Shown here piece by piece: positions 25,625 through 32,399 of a DNA stretch of 64,000 nucleotides (position 1 is its first letter; each line of letters opens with the position of its first letter). The notes under the pieces were generated by a model. That model saw only the letters and a list, made by a program, of their open reading frames with translations. It did not search any database and had not been told where the DNA came from. The stretch comes from Tectiglobus sp965223355. GTDB lineage: Bacteria; Pseudomonadota; Alphaproteobacteria; Rhizobiales; Hyphomicrobiaceae. Location: assembly GCA_965223355.1 (NCBI GenBank), contig CBDCWE010000003.1, positions 3,286,001 through 3,350,000 on the forward strand, read 5' to 3'. The position numbers and the translations under genes were made by a program.

Positions 25625-25805
25625 GCGATGTTCAGGCTTGATCCGGCAGGATGGCCACCCTGCCGGATCGGGCGGGTTTGGGGCCGTGCTGCCCTTGGGT
25701 GATTTGCACCGTTTGTTAGCTAGGCCAGCCCGCCCATCGCTTCACCTGAACAGATGATTGGGAGCAAGTCCCGGATGCAAGGCAAGGTCAAACGAAGCGA
25801 CTCTG
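25625..25805 (+). ncRNA. Predicted IS110 bridge RNA
   Basis: By eye the 5' end folds into three units. 5' hairpin: 25640-25650 pairs with 25659-25669. Target loop: outer stem GGGCGGG (25670-25676) with CCCGCCC (25729-25735), inner stem GGTG/CACC (25698-25701, 25707-25710). Donor loop: outer stem TCGCTTC (25737-25743) with GAAGCGA (25794-25800), inner stem GGGA/TCCC (25760-25763, 25769-25772). Guide candidates: CTGCCCT (25689-25695) and TTGTTAG (25713-25719) for the target, ACAGATG (25750-25756) and GATGCAAGG (25774-25782) for the donor. The layout is that described for the IS621 bridge RNA. RNA ends are guesses. Confidence 0.75.
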
Positions 25806-25807
25806 AC

Positions 25808-26746
25808 ATGGTATATGTCGGCATCGATGTTGCCAAGAACTGGCTCGATGTCGCAATCTATCCGGCCAATGTGACGTTCCGGTTTGCCAACACCAAAAAA
25901 GGCCACAAGCAATTGCTCGCCAGCCTTGCCACGTATCAGGTCGGCCTTGTGGTTTGTGAGGCAACGGGAAAACACCATCGCTCTTGCCACGCCGCTCTGC
26001 ACGCTGCCGGTATTGCGGTTTGTGTCATCAATCCTTATCGATCCCGCAAGTTTGCCGACATCTTAGGTAAGTTGGCCAAAACCGATACGATCGATGCGAT
26101 GACACTGGCCCAGTTGGCAGCCCTGCATCAGCCAAACGCGACCATCCCTGCTCCTGAAAAAATCCAGAAACTGGCAGAGCTTATCTCAGCTCGCATCGCC
26201 GCCGTTGGCGACAGAACGGCCGTTTCAAACCGCCATGGTGCGGCCCAATGTGCCAACCTCAAGCGCGAACTGGGCAGGCAGCTCAAGGCCGTCGACAAGC
26301 ATATCGCGCGCCTCGAGGCGATGATCCGCAAGATCATCGCAAGCGATGAGGCGCTGATGCGACGTTATGATATTCTTGTCTCAATTCCAGGTATCGCTGA
26401 CATCACGGCGATGGGGTTGATCGGCCTGCTCAGCGAACTCGGCACCTGCACCGATAAAGAAATCGCAGCCCTTGTCGGCGTCGCGCCGATGAACTGGGAC
26501 AGCGGCGAAATGCGGGGGCGGCGTGCCATTCGCGGCGGCCGAGCAGCAGTGCGTAAGCTGCTTTACATGCCGGCCATGGTTGCTGTCGGTCGTGGCGTGA
26601 ATGCTGACTTGCAAACCTTCTACGAACGTTTGCGAGCCAACGCCAAGCCCGCCAAAGTCGCGCTCGTTGCCGTCATGCGAAAACTCATCATTCTCGCCAA
26701 CACCCTGATCTTCGAAAACCGAAAATGGGCCCCCAAAATGCCTTGA
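25808..26746 (+). CDS. IS110-family transposase (DEDD RuvC-like plus Tnp_20 domain)
   Basis: The recombinase of the IS110 element, 312 residues from the ATG at 25808. The RuvC-like domain has D7 (VGIDVAKN), E51 (VVCEATGKHH), D93 and D96 (KTDTIDAMTLA), matching the DEDD spacing of the family. The C-terminal domain has IPGIADITAMGLIGLL followed by NWDSGEMRGRRAIRGGRAAV, where S232 is the serine nucleophile position, and ends in RKLIILANTLI. In-frame ATGs at 25754 and 25775 lie inside the predicted bridge RNA donor loop, so 25808 is the preferred start. No truncation or frameshift is visible; the element looks potentially active. Confidence 0.93.
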   Translation: MVYVGIDVAKNWLDVAIYPANVTFRFANTKKGHKQLLASLATYQVGLVVCEATGKHHRSCHAALHAAGIAVCVINPYRSRKFADILGKLAKTDTIDAMTLAQLAALHQPNATIPAPEKIQKLAELISARIAAVGDRTAVSNRHGAAQCANLKRELGRQLKAVDKHIARLEAMIRKIIASDEALMRRYDILVSIPGIADITAMGLIGLLSELGTCTDKEIAALVGVAPMNWDSGEMRGRRAIRGGRAAVRKLLYMPAMVAVGRGVNADLQTFYERLRANAKPAKVALVAVMRKLIILANTLIFENRKWAPKMP

Positions 26747-26761
26747 CAAGCGAGACAGATG

Positions 26762-26820
26762 CTAACAATCCCGCCAAAGGGCCGGGCCCTTTGGAAACCG
26801 GCGACTTGTTCAGAGGTGCC
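26762..26820 (+). repeat. Family A copy A5, right part
   Basis: CTAACAATCCC followed by the fifth stem CCAAAGGGCCGGGCCCTTTGG and the right terminal GTTCAGAGG. It completes the element interrupted by the IS110 insertion. Confidence 0.9.
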
Positions 26821-26822
26821 CC

Positions 26823-26861
26823 AGTGGTCTCAATCACTTAAAACGGCGTATTCAGATGCGC
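26823..26861 (+). repeat. Repeat family C, half copy (C1)
   Basis: AGTGGTCTCAATCACTTAAAA followed by a variant of the GCGTCTGAATGCGC loop matches the left half of the complete palindrome at 47748-47809. The returning arm is missing. Confidence 0.6.
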
Positions 26862-26881
26862 TGCCGGGTTGGTGTTTGCCG

Positions 26882-27562
26882 TTAGAAGAAGCGCTCGCGA
26901 ACAACGATCGTATCGCCCGGACGGACGAGGACGTGCGGTCGCGCCTCAAACTCCTCTGTATGTCCGTTAACGCGGCGGGTTATTCGCATCAGAGTCCCAT
27001 CTGCGCGTTTGGTATATCCACCGGCGATCGCCACGGCGGCTTCAACCGTGAGGCCGCCTGCGAACGGATATTGGCCGGCGCTTTTCACCTCGCCAAGGAT
27101 GTAAAACGGACGTGACTGGTCAATGTCGACCGTCACTTTCGGATCGCGAACGTATTGGGTTGCAAGGCGTGATGTGATGGTTCGGGCCAAATCTTTGGTG
27201 GTGCGAGCTCGAGCGCGGACATAACCGATGAGCGGAACGGCAATGTTGCCCTCGGTATCGACGGGGTAGAGGCGCGACAGGTTCGGCTCGCCGTAAACGA
27301 ACACCCGGAGGCGGTCGCCAGTGTCCAACGTGTAGGGGGCATGGCGCCGAGCCAATTCGGCACGAGGTGCGGGGGTTGTCGGGTAAACGGCGGTCGTGCC
27401 CCAGTTTGCCAGCGGCATTGCTCGCGCAGCGGGAGCGATGGGCGCGTCAGACCGAAAATTGGCGGCCGGCTCCGCCGAACCTTCAAACGAAAGATGGGTA
27501 CAGCTGCCGAGCAGGAACACAGCACACAAGGTACCTGTAATAGATCTCGCACGCATGTCCAA
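26882..27562 (-). CDS. Polysaccharide export outer-membrane lipoprotein (Wza-like, Poly_export/SLBB)
   Basis: A 226-residue exporter component for exopolysaccharide. The N-terminus (to about residue 21, AVFLLGSC) is a lipoprotein signal with a cysteine after LGS. YTLDTGDRLRVFVYGEPNLSRLYPVDTEGNIAVPLIGYV (about 76-114) is the polysaccharide export domain. FYILGEVKSAGQYPFAGGLTVEAAVAIAGGYTKRA is the SLBB domain. It is shorter than Wza, lacking the extra SLBB repeat and C-terminal helix, like the ExoF/RkpU-type proteins of rhizobia. It is divergent from the Wzc-like gene across a 244 bp AT-rich promoter region (27563-27806), so the two are probably co-regulated. Confidence 0.9.
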   Translation of the reverse strand: MDMRARSITGTLCAVFLLGSCTHLSFEGSAEPAANFRSDAPIAPAARAMPLANWGTTAVYPTTPAPRAELARRHAPYTLDTGDRLRVFVYGEPNLSRLYPVDTEGNIAVPLIGYVRARARTTKDLARTITSRLATQYVRDPKVTVDIDQSRPFYILGEVKSAGQYPFAGGLTVEAAVAIAGGYTKRADGTLMRITRRVNGHTEEFEARPHVLVRPGDTIVVRERFF

Positions 27563-27806
27563 CCCCCCGACCTTCCGGAATACGCGCGAGTCATAGCCGG
27601 GAACCAGTTAAAAATTACTGACCAGTCGTCGCCACGTGAAACACGGTTTCAGACCGCCGTAAGATCGCGCCGGAAACGACAGCGTTAGGTCATGCTGCAA
27701 GACGTCCGGGTCAGACAGGCTGGACAGATTGGACAGGTTAAGCGATTGGCAACCAAACGCGTCCAATAGTGGCACAGCAATCAATCCCTAAAACCAAGGG
27801 AGTTCC

Positions 27807-30008
27807 ATGGCGCCGCCTCAAACGACTCATTCCAACAACGTTGACATTATTTCGTTGTGGCATGGCATACGCCGCAGCATGCGAACGTTGCTGATTTTGA
27901 CGATTGTTGCAGGTGTCGGCACGTTTGGCGTTCTGTCGTCTCTAGCGCCGCGCTATACGTCGCAGGCGCAGCTGGCGATTTCAGCGAAGGTGACCAATCC
28001 ATTTCCTGACGGCAACGATGGCCAGAAGGTGCCGGACGGCCGTACGCGGCGGCTCGATCGTGAGGCCATCAACACCCACGTCAACGCGCTGATGGCGCCG
28101 GCGCTGCTGATCGAGGTCGCAAACGACCTTGAACTGGCAAAGCGCAGTGAGTTCGCCAGCACCCAGGACGGCGTTCTCGCACAACTGATGCAGCAGGTTG
28201 GCCTGTCACGAGGGCCCGCCCGCCCGGCCAGCGAAGAGACGGTGATCAAGGTGGTGCGTGAACGCTTGCAGGTCGTCGCTGCGCGTGACAACCGCTTCAT
28301 TTCCATACGATTTTCTGCAAGCGATCCGAGGCTGGCGGTCGCGTTCGTAAATCAGCTGGCCGAGTCCTATCGCCAGAATTTGGTCGACGTGCCGGTCGAC
28401 GAAACGCACCAGGCTGTCGACGCCCTGACGCCGAAGATTGAACAGCTCAAGAAACAGCTGTTGGTTGCTGAAGCGGACATCGAGCGGCTTCGTGCGCAGA
28501 CGGATCAACTCCGTGCCGGGGCGCAATCGACACCCGCTGACGTCCGGCGAATGGCCGCCCTCAAGGATGAACTCATCAAGGCCGAAACCGCGCGCTCAGC
28601 GGCACAGTCGAAATGGCAGACCGCCAAGCAGCTGAGCGTCAACGGCAACGTCGAAGTGTTGCACGAGGTGCAGAACTCGCCGGTCATTCAACGGCTGCTT
28701 AAGCAACGTGTTCGCGTTGAACGCCAGGTTGCCGAGGCGCGCAAGTCAATGCTGCCAAAACATCCGCGGATGCGCCGGCTCAATTCCAATTTGGAACGCG
28801 TGCGCAGCTCAATCCGGCAGCAAGTCCTCGATGTGGTTCGCGGGCTTGAGAAAGACTTTCGAACCGCCGACTTCCGGGTTCAGGACATTCGTCGCGAGAT
28901 TGACAGTTTGAAAGTCAAGGTCGTCGATACCTCGCAGAACGAGGCGCAACTGAAGTCATTGCAGAGCAGTGCCAAGTCGAAGCGCACGGAACTTGAACGG
29001 CTGCAGCGGCAACTGCAAGACAACAAAACCCGCGTTGTGACAAAGACGGTGCCGATCGAAGCGCAAGTCGTCTCGCGTGCTCGCCTCTCCGATGGGCCAA
29101 CGTCGCCCCAAAAGGGGTCGTTCGCGCTGATTGCAATGGCTGCCGTCTTTATATTGGGACTTGCCTTGATTACGGCCAAGGAAATCGTTGTGGCGAGGCG
29201 GGATCGTGGCCCGCGGTCGGCGGGGCAGGGCGTCGGGGCCCGTCGCGAACCGCTGCTCGACGATGCGGAACAAGCTGTCAAGATCTCAGCTGAACGCGTC
29301 GCCGCCGCCGCACCAACGCTTGCCAATATCCCGGGGCCCGCGCGCACGTCGATGCCGCGTGGCGCTGACAACGGCGGGACGATCAAGCAAATCGCCGGCC
29401 GCTTGTTGCGCAATGGCCAGTCGGTCGTGGGTTATCGAACGATCGTCGTCGGCGACAGTCAGCACACCGATGCGGCGCCCGAAGCCGTGGCAATAGCCGG
29501 GGAGATCGCCCGGGTCGGTCAGCAAGTGGTGATCGTCGATTGGAACGTTGCCGGCGAAACGTTCGGTCAGAACGACGACATCCAAGTTGCCGGCGGCGTG
29601 CTCGATCTGCTCGAGGGCACCGCATCCTTTGAAGACATCATCGCTATCATTCCGCGCAGTCGCGTGCACTATATTGGCGCCGGCAACAGGCTTGAGTTCG
29701 AGGATCAGGTGTTGGACGGTGACGGCTTGAATGCAGTTCTCGACGCGCTGGATGAGGCCTACGACCACGTTGTCGTCGTCGGACGGTTCGGTGCCGCGCA
29801 GTCGTTGTTCGAAGCGATCCAGGGTCGTTTCGATGCCGGCATCTCGGTTTTTGAAGCAGGCCATGGGGCACCCGTTGATGACGGCGCCCGACAGATCTTC
29901 CTTGGTTTTGAGGTGACCGATATCGATCTCATGAGCTATGAGCGCGCGAACGGTCCGCCGACCGACCGGGTTGGTCCCGCGCGCGGTGTTTCACTCAAGA
30001 CCGCGTGA
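27807..30008 (+). CDS. GumC/Wzc-like polysaccharide chain-length protein with degenerate tyrosine-kinase-like domain
   Basis: A 733-residue inner-membrane protein for polymerisation and export of exopolysaccharide. The N-terminal membrane segment (about 27-46) and Wzz-type periplasmic region are followed by a coiled coil (about 205-415) with KHPRMRRLNSNLERVRSSIR, then a second membrane segment (about 438-456). The cytoplasmic part (about 545-715) resembles the ATPase fold of Wzc kinases: RTIVVGDSQHTDAAPEAVAIAGEIA and QQVVIVDWNVAGE. The P-loop GxxxxGK(S/T) is missing and no C-terminal tyrosine cluster is present, so it probably does not hydrolyse ATP. Repeat A6 lies about 150 bp downstream. 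Confidence 0.87.
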   Translation: MAPPQTTHSNNVDIISLWHGIRRSMRTLLILTIVAGVGTFGVLSSLAPRYTSQAQLAISAKVTNPFPDGNDGQKVPDGRTRRLDREAINTHVNALMAPALLIEVANDLELAKRSEFASTQDGVLAQLMQQVGLSRGPARPASEETVIKVVRERLQVVAARDNRFISIRFSASDPRLAVAFVNQLAESYRQNLVDVPVDETHQAVDALTPKIEQLKKQLLVAEADIERLRAQTDQLRAGAQSTPADVRRMAALKDELIKAETARSAAQSKWQTAKQLSVNGNVEVLHEVQNSPVIQRLLKQRVRVERQVAEARKSMLPKHPRMRRLNSNLERVRSSIRQQVLDVVRGLEKDFRTADFRVQDIRREIDSLKVKVVDTSQNEAQLKSLQSSAKSKRTELERLQRQLQDNKTRVVTKTVPIEAQVVSRARLSDGPTSPQKGSFALIAMAAVFILGLALITAKEIVVARRDRGPRSAGQGVGARREPLLDDAEQAVKISAERVAAAAPTLANIPGPARTSMPRGADNGGTIKQIAGRLLRNGQSVVGYRTIVVGDSQHTDAAPEAVAIAGEIARVGQQVVIVDWNVAGETFGQNDDIQVAGGVLDLLEGTASFEDIIAIIPRSRVHYIGAGNRLEFEDQVLDGDGLNAVLDALDEAYDHVVVVGRFGAAQSLFEAIQGRFDAGISVFEAGHGAPVDDGARQIFLGFEVTDIDLMSYERANGPPTDRVGPARGVSLKTA

Positions 30009-30160
30009 TGCTGGTTTGGCGACACCGTGACGACGACGTAGCGGTGACGTGATCGGGCTCAGTCCGATCCGCCAAATCGATGAACCGCGAGGGCTGGCGA
30101 CGGGCTGTCAATGCCCGATTGATGCGGCATCGCGGATTGGACGGACCGATGCAATTGTGA

Positions 30161-30292
30161 GGGAACCTCTGAACAAATCCGGGGTCCAGGGGATGATCCC
30201 CTGGTCGGGGTGTTTGAGGGGCTGAAAGCCCCTCATCGATCGCCGCAACGCGGCGATAAGTTAAGGGCCGGGCCCTTAACAAACCTACTCTG
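30161..30292 (+). repeat. Palindromic repeat family A, copy A6 (right end missing)
   Basis: It begins GGGAACCTCTGAACAAATCC, keeps the first three stems and the fourth (TTAAGGGCCGGGCCCTTAA), and lacks the fifth stem and the right terminus. Confidence 0.87.
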
Positions 30293-30379
30293 ACCGACTG
30301 CGATCTCATTGGCGCGGTCGCAGCGCGGCCGGGCCTGCAGCGCGTTGCCGTTGAATCATCGGCGGACAACGCTGACTGA

Positions 30380-30583
30380 TCATTCCGGCCTTTGCATCCA
30401 CGAGATTATTGCGCCGGCCGGGATGACCCAGGCTAAACCGGCGACAACGTAGTAGGCCATTTCCACGAAAAAGCTCGAATTCGTCTGCAATGCCATGGCG
30501 ACCACCATGGCTGCCAGGGCATAGGTGGTCAGCAAAATGATCAGCGCGATTGCCCCGATCAACTTACGGGTTCGGACTGTCAC
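30380..30583 (-). CDS. DUF2842-family small membrane protein
   Basis: A 67-residue protein beginning MTVRTRKLIGAIALIILL, with two membrane segments (about 8-32 and 40-60) and ending PAGAIISWMQRPE. Size, the RTRKLIG start and the WMQRP end match DUF2842, a family restricted mainly to Alphaproteobacteria and often found close to ctaA. Function is unknown. Here it is divergent from ctaA, which supports identification and suggests a link to cytochrome oxidase or haem A formation; that link is an inference. Confidence 0.8.
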   Translation of the reverse strand: MTVRTRKLIGAIALIILLTTYALAAMVVAMALQTNSSFFVEMAYYVVAGLAWVIPAGAIISWMQRPE

Positions 30584-30905
30584 ATCTTCCTCCAGCCTGC
30601 AGTTTGCCGGCCTGCGCCGTCTCAGCGCCTTGTGAGAGCGCCCTCGAACGACGAGATCATTTGCGCCTCAAGCAGGTCCACCCGTGCCGGCCCGCTGCCC
30701 CGCCCGGCCGCCGCCCGAGTCCCCCCGAGACCCCGCCCCGGAGACCCCATGCGATCGTGATCTTTGGGCGGTCGGGCGGGATGGTTCGAGCTCAGTCTGA
30801 GCGGCTACAAAGCGTGTCCAACTGAAATAGAATTGCTTCCATTTCAGTTGGACACGCTTTAGTTAGCACAATGCAAGCAGTTAGCAGGAGTGGGAGTAGC
30901 ATACC
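30584..30905. other. Divergent DUF2842-ctaA intergenic region with a long perfect hairpin
   Basis: 322 bp. A perfect 20 bp inverted repeat, AAAGCGTGTCCAACTGAAAT at 30809-30828 with its complement at 30841-30860 and a 12 nt loop, lies 46 bp before the ctaA start. A GC-rich stretch at 30690-30780 has CCCGGCCGCC / GGGCGGTCGGGCGGG pairing potential. Nothing else was recognised. Confidence 0.6.
30809..30860. repeat. Perfect 20 bp inverted repeat upstream of ctaA
   Basis: The arms are identical complements with a 12 nt loop (AGAATTGCTTCC). In RNA this would be a very stable hairpin in the ctaA leader. It may be a small mobile palindrome, a terminator of upstream transcription or a regulatory element. 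Confidence 0.8.
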
Positions 30906-31976
30906 ATGGCGCTGGGTGTCGCGGTCGGCGCGCCGGATGGAGCGCGGCATGATCATCGTGGCGTTCGGGCGTGGCTGGCGGCGATCGCGGTACTGGTGGT
31001 GGCAATGGTTGGCGTTGGCGGTGCGACGCGACTGACCGACTCCGGACTATCGATCACCGAGTGGAAGCCGATCCTCGGGGTTATACCGCCGTTCAGCGAG
31101 GCTGACTGGCAGGCCGCGTTCGCCAAGTACAAACAGATCCCGGAATATCGACAGGTCAATCAGGGCATGTCGCTTGCCGCGTTCAAGTCCATATATTGGT
31201 GGGAATGGGGGCATCGCTTTCTTGGGCGCTTCATCGGCCTGGCCTTTGCCGCGGGACTGGTTTGGTTTTGGCTACGCCGGCAAATCCCCGACGGTTATAG
31301 AGTGCGTTTGGTGGCGCTGTTGGTACTGGGCGGCGTGCAAGGCTTGATTGGATGGTACATGGTGCAGTCGGGCCTGACCGATCGCGTTGACGTCAGTCAG
31401 TATCGCCTTGCCATGCATCTGACGATGGCGTTTGTTATCTTGGGCCTGCTGGTCTGGACGTGGGCCGACCTGCGCGAACATCGCGAGATCTATTTTGGCG
31501 CGCTGCCGTCCGGCAGCCGGGCGCTGGCGCTGTTGATCAGTGGTCTCGTATTGGTGCAAGTGGTGCTGGGGGCTTTTGTTGCAGGCACCAAGGCCGGACT
31601 GGTCTACAACACCTGGCCGCTGATGGACGGCCAGCTCATTCCCGAAGGTCTGTTCGCGTTCAGACCTTGGTTCATGAGCCCGTTTGAGGATCATCTCACG
31701 GTTCAGTTCAACCACCGCATCATGGCCTATGTCCTGATTGGATTAGCCGCGGTGCAGGCGGTTCGCTTGGCCGGTGTCGATAATGATCGCGTGTCAGGCA
31801 CCGCGCTCTGGCTCGCGCTCGTCATGGTTGGCCAAGCGGGGCTCGGGATCTGGACGTTGCTCGCAGCCCAAGGCGAAATCCCGATCGGCCTCGGCATCGC
31901 ACATCAGACGTTTGCCGCGGTCGTGTTCGGCCTAAGCGTGCTGCATCTCAATGCCGTCAGGCGGGCGCGCACGTAG
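30906..31976 (+). CDS. ctaA: Haem A synthase CtaA (COX15)
   Basis: It oxidises the C8 methyl of haem O to the formyl group of haem A for aa3-type cytochrome oxidase, in the inner membrane. 356 residues with eight membrane segments. Family motifs: GGATRLTDSGLSITEWKP (38-55), H103 in WEWGHRFLGR, a histidine in LAMHLTMAF, GTKAGLVYNTWPLMDG after the fifth helix, NHRIMAY and GIAHQTFA; the four histidines are the expected haem ligands. It is the long proteobacterial (COX15-like) type. The stop TAG (31974-31976) is the edge of repeat B3, so the natural C-terminus may have been slightly changed. Confidence 0.95.
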   Translation: MALGVAVGAPDGARHDHRGVRAWLAAIAVLVVAMVGVGGATRLTDSGLSITEWKPILGVIPPFSEADWQAAFAKYKQIPEYRQVNQGMSLAAFKSIYWWEWGHRFLGRFIGLAFAAGLVWFWLRRQIPDGYRVRLVALLVLGGVQGLIGWYMVQSGLTDRVDVSQYRLAMHLTMAFVILGLLVWTWADLREHREIYFGALPSGSRALALLISGLVLVQVVLGAFVAGTKAGLVYNTWPLMDGQLIPEGLFAFRPWFMSPFEDHLTVQFNHRIMAYVLIGLAAVQAVRLAGVDNDRVSGTALWLALVMVGQAGLGIWTLLAAQGEIPIGLGIAHQTFAAVVFGLSVLHLNAVRRART

Positions 31977-32110
31977 AGCAACCTGTCTTTATTCGGAATC
32001 GGAACGATCCCGAATAAAGACAGAAAGTTGCTCGCCTCTAAAGTGGCGATCATCTTTGTGCTTTAAGTTGGAACCGCAATAGCGGTTCCAACTTAAAGCA
32101 CGATGATCTA
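31974..32110 (+). repeat. Palindromic repeat family B, copy B3
   Basis: A complete copy with TA-GAGCAACCTG at the left (forming the ctaA stop codon) and GATGATC-TA at the right. Both hairpins are intact. Confidence 0.92.
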
Positions 32111-32127
32111 GTGGTCTCAATCACTTC
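32110..32127 (+). repeat. Repeat family C fragment (C2)
   Basis: AGTGGTCTCAATCACTTC directly follows repeat B3, in the same B-then-C order seen at 47748. Confidence 0.5.
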
Positions 32128-32192
32128 ACCAAGACGTCGATCGTCATCGTTCAGAGTGCCACACAATGCGGCGGCGCTCGACGTTTCAGAGT

Positions 32193-32371
32193 TAGGCAAC
32201 CTGTGAACAAGTCCGGGGTCCAGGGGATGATCCCCTGGTCGGGGAGTTTGAGGGGCTGAAAGCCCCTCAAGGATCGCCGCCAAGCGGCGATATGTTAAGG
32301 GCTCCGCCGTTGCCGATCCCGCCAAAGGGCATTACCCTTTGGAAACCGGTGGTTTGTTTAGAGAAGCGTTA
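32193..32371 (+). repeat. Palindromic repeat family A, copy A7 (full length)
   Basis: About 179 bp with TA at both edges (32193-32194 and 32370-32371) and all five stem positions, the fourth and fifth with sequence drift. It lies 29 bp from the stop codon of the DUF3604 gene on the other strand. Confidence 0.88.
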
Positions 32372-32399
32372 GCTTGAACCAACGGCCACGTCGCATGGA

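Larger units (their letters stand above)
25587..26763 (+). mobile_element. IS110-family insertion sequence inside repeat A5
   Basis: About 1175 bp inserted in the fourth stem of a family A repeat. The dinucleotide CT occurs at both junctions (25587-25588 and 26762-26763), and the flanks join to give the same sequence as intact copies (CCCT|AACAATCCC as in A4). There are no terminal inverted repeats, as expected for the IS110 group. The transposase gene lies on the 3' side with about 220 bp of structured non-coding DNA at the 5' side, the arrangement of IS110 proper rather than IS1111. Confidence 0.92.
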
